Shown here in pieces: positions 15,863-24,466 of a stretch of 64,000 bases of DNA (its first letter is position 1; every line of letters starts with the position of its first letter). The stretch comes from Profundibacterium mesophilum KAUST100406-0324. Its GTDB lineage: Bacteria; Pseudomonadota; Alphaproteobacteria; Rhodobacterales; Rhodobacteraceae. The notes beneath the pieces were generated by a model. That model was not told where the DNA came from. It worked only from the letters and a program-made list of their open reading frames with translations, and searched no databases. The translations under genes were made by a program, and so were the position numbers. The stretch covers positions 1 through 64,000 of the forward strand of contig NZ_APKE01000016.1 of the NCBI RefSeq assembly GCF_009835145.1. The letters are read 5' to 3'.

Positions 15863-17344
15863 TCAGCTCAGCGGCAGGGCCACGAAGCGCGGCTCGCCAT
15901 TGCGCCGCACCAGCAGCAGGAGCGACTTGCGGCCGGCCTCGCGGGCCTGCTCGATGCGGGTGGTGAGCTCGGCGGTCGAGGCGACCTTCTCCTGGCCCGC
16001 CTCGGTGATCACATCACCCGCGCGGATGCCCTTCTCGTAGGCTTCGCTGTCCTCCTGGACATCGGCGACCGCGATGCCGTCATCGCTCTCGTCGAGGCCG
16101 AGCTGTTCGCGGATCTCCGCGTTCAGCGGGGTCAGGGTCAGGCCCAGCAGCTCTTCGGAGCTCTGCGGCAGGTCTTCCTCGGCGTCGATCGATGCCGGGA
16201 TCGCCTGGGCATCCTCACGGCGGCCAAGGGTGATCTTCAGTGTCTCGGTCTTGCCCTCGCGGAAGACGACGACCCTGACGGCCTTGCCAACCTCGGTATT
16301 GCCGACCTGGCGCACCAATCCGCGCGTATCCTCGACCTCGACACCGTCGAAGCTGGTGATGACGTCACCGGACTGGATCCCGGCCTCGGCCGCGGGTCCC
16401 TCGGGAACATCGGTGACGAGTGCGCCGGCGGCCGTTTCGAGGCCGATCGATTCGGCGATGTCATCGCTGACATCCTGGATACGCACGCCAAGCCAGCCAC
16501 GGCGCGTCTCGCCGAATTCCTGAAGCTGGTCGATGACGCGCTTGACGACATTGGCCGACATCGCGAAACCGATGCCGATCGAGCCGCCATTGGGTGACAG
16601 GATGGCCGTGTTCACCCCGACCACTTCGCCGTCCATGTTGAAGAGCGGGCCGCCGGAATTGCCCCGGTTGATCGCCGCGTCGGTCTGGATGTAGTCGTCA
16701 TAGGTGCCCGAAAGCGCCCGGTTGCGCGCCGACACGATGCCCGAGGAAACCGAGAAACCCTGTCCGAGCGGGTTGCCCATGGCCATCACCCAGTCACCCA
16801 CGCGCGACGTGTCGCTGTCGGCGAAGGGAACCGGCACCAGCGGCGCCTCGCTCGAGACCTTCAGCAGGGCGATGTCGGTGTTGGGATCGGTGCCGATCAC
16901 CTCGGCAATCAGCTCCTCGCCGTTGAAGAACTCGATCGTGATCTCGTCCGCGCCGTCGATGACGTGGTTGTTGGTGACGATGAAACCATCCTCGGAGATC
17001 ACGAAACCCGATCCGAGCGCCTGGCTGCGGCGCGCGCCGCGATCGGGGGCGCCCGGTGCGCCGGGACCGTTACGGTCCATGAAATCGCGGAAGAAATCCT
17101 CGAAGGGCGAGCCTTCGGGCACCACCGGCGCCGGACCGCCGCGGGCCGCGACAGTGGTCGACGTGGTAATGTTGACGACGGAAGGGCTGACCTGCTCGGC
17201 AAGGTCGGCGAAGCTCTCCGGCGCGGCGCGGGCCTCGGTGGCGACGGCCGGGGCGAGCGCCAGGGCCGCGGCGATGGCGAAGGCCGAGACGAGGCGCTGC
17301 GGGCGCTGGATGATGGGGGCTGCGGTTTGGACTTGAGAGATCAC
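15863..17344 (-). CDS. degP: Periplasmic serine protease/chaperone of the DegP/Do family
   Basis: A 493-residue HtrA protein. A signal peptide ends near ATEARA; the trypsin-like domain has the catalytic His in TNNHVID, Asp in DPNTDIALLK and Ser in INRGNSGGP. Two PDZ domains follow, starting about GWLGVRIQDVS and LGLTLTPLNAEI. It degrades or refolds damaged envelope proteins. GTG 17344 has AGAGGAGAAG just upstream and is preferred over ATG 17398. It is the last gene of the leftward run containing hflKC, which also acts in membrane proteolysis. Confidence 0.92.
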   Translation of the reverse strand: MISQVQTAAPIIQRPQRLVSAFAIAAALALAPAVATEARAAPESFADLAEQVSPSVVNITTSTTVAARGGPAPVVPEGSPFEDFFRDFMDRNGPGAPGAPDRGARRSQALGSGFVISEDGFIVTNNHVIDGADEITIEFFNGEELIAEVIGTDPNTDIALLKVSSEAPLVPVPFADSDTSRVGDWVMAMGNPLGQGFSVSSGIVSARNRALSGTYDDYIQTDAAINRGNSGGPLFNMDGEVVGVNTAILSPNGGSIGIGFAMSANVVKRVIDQLQEFGETRRGWLGVRIQDVSDDIAESIGLETAAGALVTDVPEGPAAEAGIQSGDVITSFDGVEVEDTRGLVRQVGNTEVGKAVRVVVFREGKTETLKITLGRREDAQAIPASIDAEEDLPQSSEELLGLTLTPLNAEIREQLGLDESDDGIAVADVQEDSEAYEKGIRAGDVITEAGQEKVASTAELTTRIEQAREAGRKSLLLLVRRNGEPRFVALPLS

Positions 17345-17549
17345 ACTCTTCTCCTCTGAATAGCGTGCTGAGTTCCTGTTCCGGGGGCCCGCCGCCATGG
17401 CACGGGGACATGGCGCATCGGGTTTCCCGCTGATCGCATCCTATAAATAGGAACGTGCCGCAGCATCTCAAAGGCCTGTTGCACGCTCTCAACGGAGCGT
17501 GAAAACCCGTAACATTGCGCCGCCGGTCCCGCTTCGTGCCCGCCGCGCC

Positions 17550-17747
17550 CTATTCCGCGCCCAGTCCCCGCGCGAGCCAGACAAGTGCGACGCCCGATGC
17601 CAGTGCCGCAAGCCCGATCACGCGCCGGGTTTCGGGCGGCATCCGGCGCAGCAGATCGAAGAGGTCCTCGATACGCGAAGGGGCCAGTGCAAGCACCAGC
17701 CCCTCGATCACGAGCACAAGTCCCGCTCCGTAAAGGAGCTGAAGCAT
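17550..17747 (-). CDS. Small membrane protein, DUF2065 (YjeT-like)
   Basis: A 65-residue protein with two hydrophobic segments: LLYGAGLVLVIEGLVLALAP and GLAALASGVALVWLARGLG. The intervening RMPPETRRVIG matches DUF2065. In many proteobacteria this gene follows hflC, as it does here, with the hflC stop overlapping its start (TGATG). The function is unknown; a link to the HflKC complex is inferred only from position. Confidence 0.85.
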   Translation of the reverse strand: MLQLLYGAGLVLVIEGLVLALAPSRIEDLFDLLRRMPPETRRVIGLAALASGVALVWLARGLGAE

Positions 17748-18925
17748 CAGTTCGCCGGCGCGGCGCGGTCCGGATCGACCGCCGCATCGCCCTCGGCCGC
17801 GGGGGCCGTGCCCTCGTCGCTGCCGGCCTCCCCTTCGGGCCCGAAGAGGGCATCGTCGAGGGACGTGTCGGCGGCGCCGTCCGGCGCCTCCTGGCCAGCG
17901 GGCCGCTCATCGCCCGTGCCGGAACCGGTCTGCGCGCCGGTCTGCGTCTCGGCGGGCGGGGTCTCATCTCCGCTGGCGGCGGCGGGTGCGGAAGCGCCGG
18001 TTTGGGTGCCCCCGGCATTCGCGCTCGCCGCGGGCGCAGGCTGCACGCGCCCGCGCGGCTGGTCGGACTTGAGATAGTCGAAGAAGGAACTGTCGGGCGA
18101 CAGGATCAGGGTCGAGTTCCCCTCGTTCAGCGAGCGCTGATAAGCCGTCAGCGAGCGATAGAATTCGAAGAATTCCTGATCCGCGCTGAAGGCCTCGGCG
18201 AAGATCCCGCTGCGGCGGGCATCAGCTTCACCGCGCACGATCTCGCTCTCCTTCTGCGCCTCGGAGACCAGCTCGACGACCGTCCGGTCGGCAAGGGCAC
18301 GCACGCGCTGCGCCGCTTCCTCGCCGCGGGCCCGCTCGTCCGTCGCCTCGCGTTCGCGCTCGGCGCGCATCCGCTCGAAGGTCGCGGCGAGGTTCTGCTC
18401 GGGCAGAGCGGTCTGCTTGAGGCGCACGTCGATCACCTCGAGGCCCAGCGCGGCGGAGCGCCGGCGCGCCTCGTCACGGATGCGCGTCATCAGCGCGGCC
18501 CGGTCCGACGACAGGATGGTGTTCGACGTCACGCCGTCGGAGCCCAGGACCGCCCGCGTCTGGGTGGTCAGGATCGAGGCGAGGCGGCTCTCGGCGGCAC
18601 GGATGCCGCCCACGCCCACGGCGCGGCGGAACTGCTCGACATCCGCGATGCGGTAGCGCGCGAAGGCATCGACCACAAGGCGGCGGTCATCGCTGGGCGT
18701 GACCTCGATCGGATCGGTGTCGAGCGACAGGATGCGGTCGTCGTAGCGCACGACCTCCTGGATCAGCGGAACCTTGAACGCGAGGCCCGGCTCTTCCTTG
18801 ACGTCGCGGATCTGCCCGAATTGCAGTACCAGCGCCTTCTGGCGCTCGTCCACGATGAAGACCGAGCTGAGCAGCAGAACGATCACCGCGACCGCGGCGA
18901 CCAGGATGATTGTGGTTCGGCGCAT
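17747..18925 (-). CDS. hflC: HflC, FtsH-protease modulator (SPFH/prohibitin family)
   Basis: A 392-residue protein: one N-terminal membrane segment, then a periplasmic SPFH domain with FIVDERQKALVLQFGQ, FKVPLIQEVVRYDDRIL and a coiled coil rich in EREREATDERARGEEAAQ. HflC forms a large cage with HflK around FtsH and modulates degradation of membrane proteins. Compared with E. coli HflC (334 residues) it has an extra C-terminal tail of about 95 residues rich in Ala, Gly, Thr, Glu and Pro, probably disordered. Start overlaps the hflK stop (TGATG). Confidence 0.93.
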   Translation of the reverse strand: MRRTTIILVAAVAVIVLLLSSVFIVDERQKALVLQFGQIRDVKEEPGLAFKVPLIQEVVRYDDRILSLDTDPIEVTPSDDRRLVVDAFARYRIADVEQFRRAVGVGGIRAAESRLASILTTQTRAVLGSDGVTSNTILSSDRAALMTRIRDEARRRSAALGLEVIDVRLKQTALPEQNLAATFERMRAEREREATDERARGEEAAQRVRALADRTVVELVSEAQKESEIVRGEADARRSGIFAEAFSADQEFFEFYRSLTAYQRSLNEGNSTLILSPDSSFFDYLKSDQPRGRVQPAPAASANAGGTQTGASAPAAASGDETPPAETQTGAQTGSGTGDERPAGQEAPDGAADTSLDDALFGPEGEAGSDEGTAPAAEGDAAVDPDRAAPAN

Positions 18926-20082
18926 CAGTTGCTCCCTCTGCCGGAATTACGGCCCAGTTCGTTCAGCGGAAGATACGGCACGACGCCCTGCGCGCCGGAG
19001 CCCTCGTCATCGAGGATGACCTTGTCGACACGGCCGAGAACCTCTTCCATGGTTTCCAGATAGAGCCGCCGGCGCGTCACTTCCGGCGCCTTGCGATACT
19101 CGCCCAGCACGGCGGAGAAGCGGCTCGCCTCACCCTGTGCCTCGTTGACGACGCGCGCCCGGTAGCCCTCGGCCTGCTCGAGCACCTGCGCCGCCTCGCC
19201 CCGCGCTCCGGCGAGCACCTGGTTCGCATAGGCGTCGGCCTGCCGCTCGAGACGGTCACGCTCCTGTTCGGCGGCCTGCACGTCGCGGAAGGCGTCGATC
19301 ACCTCGGTGGGCGGGTCGGCCTTGTCGAGGTTGAGGCGGACGATGTTCACGCCGCTGTCATAGGCGTCGAGCGTATCCTGGATGAGCTGCTGCACGGTGG
19401 CCGCGATGAGGTCGCGGTCCCGGTTCAGGATCGGCGCCAGTTCGGATTGCGCGATGACCTCGCGCATGGCCGATTCGGAGACGGCGCGGATGGTTTCCTG
19501 GGGCTCGGCGAGGTTGAAGAGATAGAGCGCCGGATCGGAAATGTTCCAGACCACCTGGAAATCGATATCGACGATGTTCTCGTCGGTGGTCAGCATCAGG
19601 CCGTCATCGCGTCCCTGCCCGCGTCCGACACCGATATCCTCGGTCTGCTCTCGCGTGACCGGGATCACCTCGGCGGTGACGAAGGGCCACGGCGCGAAGT
19701 TCAGGCCCGGATTGCCGGTGGAGCTGTATTCGCCGAGAAAGAGTTCGACCGACTGCTCTTCCGGGCGCACGGTGTAGAAGCTGGCGAAGAGCCACAGCAC
19801 GACCGCCGCGAGCCCGGCGATGATGAAGGTGCCGCGCGAGAAGCCCGGCCCGCCGCTGCCCGTGCCGTTGCCGCCGCGATTGCCGCCGCGTCCGCCCATC
19901 AGGACGCGAAGCTGCTCCTGGCCCTTCTTCATGATCTCGTCGATATCGGGCACCTGCGGCCCCTCGCCGGGACGGCGCGATCCGGGACGGCGATCGGGGC
20001 CGTTTCCACCGCTGCCGCCACCATCGCCACCCATGCCGCCGCGAGGGCCGCTGCCCCAGGGTCCGCCGTTATTGCTCGCCAT
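18925..20082 (-). CDS. hflK: HflK, FtsH-protease modulator (SPFH/prohibitin family)
   Basis: A 385-residue partner of HflC. The cytoplasmic N-terminus is Gly/Arg/Asp-rich, containing PDIDEIMKKGQEQLRVLMGG; a membrane segment (FIIAGLAAVVLWLFASFYTV) is followed by the SPFH domain with VRPEEQSVELFLGEY, GLNFAPWPFV and the coiled-coil RDVQAAEQERDRLERQAD. The order hflK-hflC-DUF2065-degP groups membrane and periplasmic quality control. It lies 83 bp after gor, possibly with its own promoter. Confidence 0.94.
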   Translation of the reverse strand: MASNNGGPWGSGPRGGMGGDGGGSGGNGPDRRPGSRRPGEGPQVPDIDEIMKKGQEQLRVLMGGRGGNRGGNGTGSGGPGFSRGTFIIAGLAAVVLWLFASFYTVRPEEQSVELFLGEYSSTGNPGLNFAPWPFVTAEVIPVTREQTEDIGVGRGQGRDDGLMLTTDENIVDIDFQVVWNISDPALYLFNLAEPQETIRAVSESAMREVIAQSELAPILNRDRDLIAATVQQLIQDTLDAYDSGVNIVRLNLDKADPPTEVIDAFRDVQAAEQERDRLERQADAYANQVLAGARGEAAQVLEQAEGYRARVVNEAQGEASRFSAVLGEYRKAPEVTRRRLYLETMEEVLGRVDKVILDDEGSGAQGVVPYLPLNELGRNSGRGSN

Positions 20083-20165
20083 CTTAGGTGCAATCCCTTC
20101 TGTCGGTCTGAACTTCGTGTAGGAATTCGGGTTCGACTGTTAATTGTATACTGCGGCCCACAGGT

Positions 20166-21650
20166 TCAAGCGCGCCGCACGGGGGTTTTCATGGTGACCA
20201 GTTCCTCGGCCATGGTCGGATGCACCGCGCAGGTCTGATCGAACTGCTCCTTGGTCGCACCCATCTTGATCGCGATCCCGGCAAGCTGGATCATTTCGCC
20301 GGCCATCTCCGCGACGATATGACAGCCCAGAACCGTGCGGCTCTCGGCATCCACGATCAATTTCATCAGGACACGGTCGGTCCGGCCTGCGAAAGCCTGC
20401 TGCATCGCCTTGAAGGATGTCGAGTAGATCTCGACCCCGCCGCGCTCCATCGCCTCCTCCTCGGTCATGCCGACCGTGCCCATTTCGGGCTGGGTGAAGA
20501 TCGCCGAGGGAACGAGATCGTGATCGGGCTTGGTCGGATTGCCCGAGAAGACGGTGTTCGTGAAGGCCACCCCCTCGCGGATCGCGACAGGCGTCAGCGC
20601 CAGGCGGTTGGTGACGTCGCCGATCGCGTAGATCGAGGGCACCGAGCTTTGCGAGTAGTCGTCCACCTCGATCTCGCCCTTGCGACCCAGGCGCACGCCG
20701 GTATCCTCGAGGCCCAGCTCGCGGGTGTTGGGGGCCCGTCCCGTCGCAAAGAGCACCGTGTCGAAGACCCGCTCGGAGCCGTTGGTCGCCTTGACGCGCA
20801 AGGGGCCGTGATCCTCGAAAGGCGCGTCGACCTCGAGATTGCGCGTCTCGCCGCCGCCATGCCCGACCGATTGGCCCACCGGCGCACTGTCTGCCGCGTC
20901 GGATGCGGTGCCGCCGCCGCTTTCGGGATGCGCTTCGGAGGCGGGCGCCATCTCGACGATGTTGGTGCCGACATGAAGATCGACGCCCTGTGCGCGCATC
21001 ATCTCGGCCACCAGCCCGCGCGCCTCGTCATCGAAGCCGCGCAGCACCTGGGCGCCGCGATAATATTGCGTCACCTTGACGCCCAGCCCCGTCAGGATGC
21101 AGGCGAATTCGCAGGCGATATACCCGCCCCCCACGATCAGCATGCTCTCGGGCAGGGTTTCCATCTGGAAGATGTCGTTGGAGACCATGCCCATCTGCGC
21201 GTTCGGCAGATCGGGCCGGATCGGATGCCCGCCGGTCGCGATCAGGATATGGCGCGCGCTCATGGTGCTGCCATCGGCCAGCGTGACGGTATGCGCGTCG
21301 ACCAGCCTGGCACGGCTGTCGAATATCTCGACATCCGAATTGCCCAGGGTCTTGCGGTAGACCGTCTCCAGGCGGTCGAGCTCGGCATGCAGCGTGCCGC
21401 GAAAATGGCGCCAGTCGAACGCCCCGATCTGCGTTTTCCAGCCATAGGCCGCGGCATCCTCGACACTGCGCGGGTAGCTCGAGGCATAGACCATCAGCTT
21501 CTTGGGCACGCAGCCCCGGATGACGCAGGTCCCGCCCATGCGGTATTCCTCGGCCAGCGCCACGGATGCGCCGGTCGCCGCGGCGGTGCGCGCCGCCCGG
21601 ACCCCGCCGGAGCCACCGCCGATGACGAAGAGATCATAATCGAATGCCAT
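20166..21650 (-). CDS. gor: Glutathione-disulfide reductase with an unusual internal insertion
   Basis: A 494-residue FAD/NADPH oxidoreductase. FAD site VIGGGSGGVRAAR, redox pair in GGTCVIRGC (C42 and C47), NADPH site IVGGGYIACEFACILTGLG, second FAD motif IYAIGDVTN and the C-terminal His-Glu in CAVHPTMAEE are all intact. GSSG is reduced with NADPH. A Gly/Ser/Asp-rich stretch of about 40 residues near 235-273 (DNA about 20830-20945), not present in ordinary Gor of about 450 residues, lies in the nucleotide-binding domain. It begins 4 bp after rpiA, so the two are probably co-transcribed. Confidence 0.92.
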   Translation of the reverse strand: MAFDYDLFVIGGGSGGVRAARTAAATGASVALAEEYRMGGTCVIRGCVPKKLMVYASSYPRSVEDAAAYGWKTQIGAFDWRHFRGTLHAELDRLETVYRKTLGNSDVEIFDSRARLVDAHTVTLADGSTMSARHILIATGGHPIRPDLPNAQMGMVSNDIFQMETLPESMLIVGGGYIACEFACILTGLGVKVTQYYRGAQVLRGFDDEARGLVAEMMRAQGVDLHVGTNIVEMAPASEAHPESGGGTASDAADSAPVGQSVGHGGGETRNLEVDAPFEDHGPLRVKATNGSERVFDTVLFATGRAPNTRELGLEDTGVRLGRKGEIEVDDYSQSSVPSIYAIGDVTNRLALTPVAIREGVAFTNTVFSGNPTKPDHDLVPSAIFTQPEMGTVGMTEEEAMERGGVEIYSTSFKAMQQAFAGRTDRVLMKLIVDAESRTVLGCHIVAEMAGEMIQLAGIAIKMGATKEQFDQTCAVHPTMAEELVTMKTPVRRA

Positions 21651-21654
21651 GCTG

Positions 21655-22443
21655 TCAGTCTCCAAGATCCGAAAAGAGGTTGTCGCTGTCGACGAATTCG
21701 ATCCGGTCCTCCTGGGTAGTGCCGGTGTTGATGTCCTTCACCTCGACCTTGCCATTGCCGTGGCCAATCACAACGATATCGCAGATGTCGATGAAAAGGC
21801 CATTCTCGACCACGCCGGGGATCTGGTTGATCACCAGGGCAAGCTGCCGCGCATTGCCGATGCGCTTGAGATGCAGATCGAGGATGTGGTTGCCCTCGTC
21901 TGTCACGAAGGGCATGTCGCCGTTCAGCCGCAGGCTCGTGCTGTCGCCGAGCACATCGAGCGATGACAGGCTTTCCTCGACCAGCGCCTTGGTCGTCTGC
22001 CAGCCGAAGGGCACGACCTCGATGGGCAGCGGGAAGGCGCCCAGCGTCTCGACCTGCTTGGACTTGTCGGCGATCACGATCATCCGGTCGCTTGCCGTGG
22101 CCACGATCTTCTCCTGCAACAGCGCGCCGCCGCCACCCTTCACCAGGTTCAGCTCGGCGTCGAACTCGTCCGCCCCGTCGATCGTCAGGTCGAGCCAGCG
22201 CGCCTCGTCGAGGCTGGTCACGGTGATCCCCACTTGCCGCGCAAGCTCGGCGGTCCGGGTCGAGGTCGGCACGCCGGTGATGCGCAGCCCGTCCTTCTGG
22301 ATCATCTCCCCCAGGCAGCGGACCAGCCACGCGGCGGTCGAACCGGTTCCAAGACCCACGCGCATGCCGTCCTCGACATAGTCGCAGGCCCGTTTCGCGG
22401 CGACGAACTTGGCGGTATCGATGGGCGAAAGGTGGCCTGACAT
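21655..22443 (-). CDS. rpiA: Ribose-5-phosphate isomerase A
   Basis: A 262-residue RpiA interconverting ribose 5-phosphate and ribulose 5-phosphate. Motifs: GLGTGSTAAWLV near residue 30, DLTIDGADEFD with the catalytic-site Asp residues, LVKGGGGALLQEKIVA, ADKSKQV and DEGNHILDL. It is 30-40 residues longer than E. coli RpiA; the tail KDINTGTTQEDRIEFVDSDN is acidic. Placement before gor links the pentose phosphate pathway to NADPH-dependent glutathione reduction. Confidence 0.95.
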   Translation of the reverse strand: MSGHLSPIDTAKFVAAKRACDYVEDGMRVGLGTGSTAAWLVRCLGEMIQKDGLRITGVPTSTRTAELARQVGITVTSLDEARWLDLTIDGADEFDAELNLVKGGGGALLQEKIVATASDRMIVIADKSKQVETLGAFPLPIEVVPFGWQTTKALVEESLSSLDVLGDSTSLRLNGDMPFVTDEGNHILDLHLKRIGNARQLALVINQIPGVVENGLFIDICDIVVIGHGNGKVEVKDINTGTTQEDRIEFVDSDNLFSDLGD

Positions 22444-22620
22444 AATGCGATCTCCGTTGAACTGCGAGGGTTATAGGCAAATCATCCCGCCGGTGCGAGG
22501 AGGTTTTGTCCCGATCTCCCGCGGGCCTCGTTCGGACGGTGCGGGGACGGGCCGCGGGCCGCCGGTTGCGCGCCGAGACGTCCCGAAGCCGCGCGTGCTT
22601 GCCTTCCGACGCTGCGGCGC

Positions 22621-22661
22621 GGGGGCGGGGCACGGGGGCGGGGCGGGGGCACGGGGGCGGG
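22621..22661 (+). other. G-quadruplex-forming tract upstream of the type III PKS gene
   Basis: At least six runs of three to five G within 41 bases (GGGGGCGGGG, then CAC-separated repeats) fit the intramolecular G4 pattern on the coding strand. It lies 78 bp upstream of the polyketide synthase ATG, in the 295-bp gap after rpiA, where a promoter or leader would be. No other element is seen in this gap. Confidence 0.6.
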
Positions 22662-22738
22662 AAACTTTATCGCCGCTCCCCTGTTGGTCCGGGCGCATGC
22701 GCAAGGCGCCCGATGGCCGCTGCACGAGGAGACCCGCC

Positions 22739-23878
22739 ATGAACAATCCCCTTCCCCTGACCCGGACGGGCGCCGCGCCGGCCGGCACCGGCATCGCGGC
22801 CGGCCCCACGGTCAGGTTGCGCGGATTGGGCACCGCGCTGCCGCCCCATGCCCTGCCCCAGTCGCAGGTGCTCGAGGCCGCGCGCGCGCTTCTGGCGCCG
22901 CAATTCCCGCATTTCGAACGTCTCGTGCCGGCATTCGATGCCGCCGGGGTAGAAATGCGTCACTCGGTCGTGCCCATGGACTGGTTCCACGTGCCCCATG
23001 GGTGGGAGGAACGCAACGCGGCCTACATGAAAGGCGCGACCGAACTCTTCATCCGGGCAGCAAAGGCCGCGCTCGCCGATGCAAGGATCGCGGCCGCCGA
23101 GGTCGATATCGTGGTGACGGTCAGCTCGACCGGCATCGCCACGCCCACACTTGATGCGCAGGCCGCCGGCGCGCTGGGCCTGCGCCCCGACACGCGCCGG
23201 GTGCCGCTTTTCGGGCTGGGCTGCGCGGGCGGGGTGACTGGTCTTGCGACCGCACGCGCTCTCGCTGCGGCGAGCCCCGGCGCCACGGTCCTGCTGGTGG
23301 CGGTCGAAACCTGTTCGCTGGCCTTCCGCTCGGAGCGCCCGCGCAAGGCCGACATCATCGCGACCGTGCTCTTCGGGGACGGCGCCGCGGCGGCGGTGGT
23401 GACATCCGGGGGCGGGCCTCCGGACCCTGCAGCGGAGCCCGGGGGCCGGGGCACGCCGATCGTGCACGAGGGGCATGAACATCGCTGGCCGGACACGCTC
23501 GGGATCATGGGCTGGGACGTCAAGGATGACGGTCTGGGCGTCGTCTTCGACCGCTCGATCCCGCAATTCGCGCGCGACGAGTTCCGCGCGGCGGCGATGG
23601 CCGCCCTCTCGCGCATGGGGCGCGATGTCGAGGATGTCGAGCGTTTCGTGTGCCACCCCGGCGGCACCAAGGTGATGCTCGCGCTCGAGGAGGCGCTGGA
23701 CATGCCGCAAGGCCGGCTCGATCACGAGCGCGAGGTGCTGCGCGGTGCGGGCAACATGTCGGCGCCGACAGTGCTTTTCGTGCTCAAGCGTTGCCTCGAG
23801 GCAGGGGAGCGCGGAGACCTCGTGATGGCGGCGCTCGGGCCGGGCTTCACCGCCTCGTTCCTGCCGATCACCGCGTGA
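22739..23878 (+). CDS. Type III polyketide synthase (chalcone/stilbene synthase fold)
   Basis: A 379-residue thiolase-fold enzyme. The catalytic triad is visible: Cys about 162 in FGLGCAGGV, His about 306 in FVCHPGGTKVM and Asn about 339 in GAGNMSAPT. Such enzymes extend an acyl-CoA starter with malonyl-CoA and cyclise the chain; bacterial members often make alkylresorcinols or alkylpyrones. The next gene, overlapping by one base, is a membrane methyltransferase as in the Streptomyces srsAB pair, so a methylated phenolic or pyrone lipid is the likely product. ATG 22739 follows GAGGAGA. Product identity is inference. Confidence 0.9.
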   Translation: MNNPLPLTRTGAAPAGTGIAAGPTVRLRGLGTALPPHALPQSQVLEAARALLAPQFPHFERLVPAFDAAGVEMRHSVVPMDWFHVPHGWEERNAAYMKGATELFIRAAKAALADARIAAAEVDIVVTVSSTGIATPTLDAQAAGALGLRPDTRRVPLFGLGCAGGVTGLATARALAAASPGATVLLVAVETCSLAFRSERPRKADIIATVLFGDGAAAAVVTSGGGPPDPAAEPGGRGTPIVHEGHEHRWPDTLGIMGWDVKDDGLGVVFDRSIPQFARDEFRAAAMAALSRMGRDVEDVERFVCHPGGTKVMLALEEALDMPQGRLDHEREVLRGAGNMSAPTVLFVLKRCLEAGERGDLVMAALGPGFTASFLPITA

Positions 23879-24369
23879 TGGAGACGGCCGCGCCTTGGCT
23901 TCTGGGCTTCCTGATCGTCCAGCGCCTCGCCGAGCTGATCTTGGCCAGGCGCAACACCGCACGTCTCCTGGAGCGCGGCGCGCGCGAGGTCGCGCCGGGG
24001 CATTACCCGCTCATCGTCCTGCTGCACAGCGCCTGGATCGCCACGCTTTTGTGGTTCGGGCATGACCAGCCGGTCCATCCCGGATGGCTGGCCGTCTTCG
24101 CCGCGCTGCAGGGGCTGCGGGTGTGGATCCTCGCCACCCTCGGCGAGCGCTGGACCACCCGCATCATCGTGCTCGACGCGCCCCTCGTCGCCGCCGGCCC
24201 GTTCCGCTACCTGCGCCATCCCAACTACACGCTCGTTGTGGCCGAGATCGCGGTGGTGCCGCTCGCCCTCGGGCTGCCACTCATCGCGCTTCTCTTCACC
24301 CTGCTCAACGCCGCCGTTCTCGCAATCAGGATCAGGGCCGAGGACCGGGCCCTGCGCGGGTCCACCTGA
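23878..24369 (+). CDS. Isoprenylcysteine carboxyl methyltransferase-family membrane protein
   Basis: A 163-residue membrane protein of the ICMT/phospholipid methyltransferase type. Hydrophobic helices alternate with the SAM-binding region: TLGERWTTRIIVLDAPLVAAGPFRYLRHPNYTLVVAEI, where RHPNY is the diagnostic motif, and a C-terminal RIRAEDRAL. Its ATG overlaps the PKS stop (TGATG), so it should act on the PKS product, as SrsB methylates alkylresorcinols. It would work at the membrane. Real protein prenylation is not expected in this organism. Confidence 0.87.
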   Translation: METAAPWLLGFLIVQRLAELILARRNTARLLERGAREVAPGHYPLIVLLHSAWIATLLWFGHDQPVHPGWLAVFAALQGLRVWILATLGERWTTRIIVLDAPLVAAGPFRYLRHPNYTLVVAEIAVVPLALGLPLIALLFTLLNAAVLAIRIRAEDRALRGST

Positions 24370-24466
24370 TTTCCCTGGCGCGCCGGGCCCGCGGGGCGTC
24401 GGTTTCGCGCTATGGCCTCCAAGCGCGATCGACTACACCTGTCCTGCGGCAAGCGGAGGCACTCGC

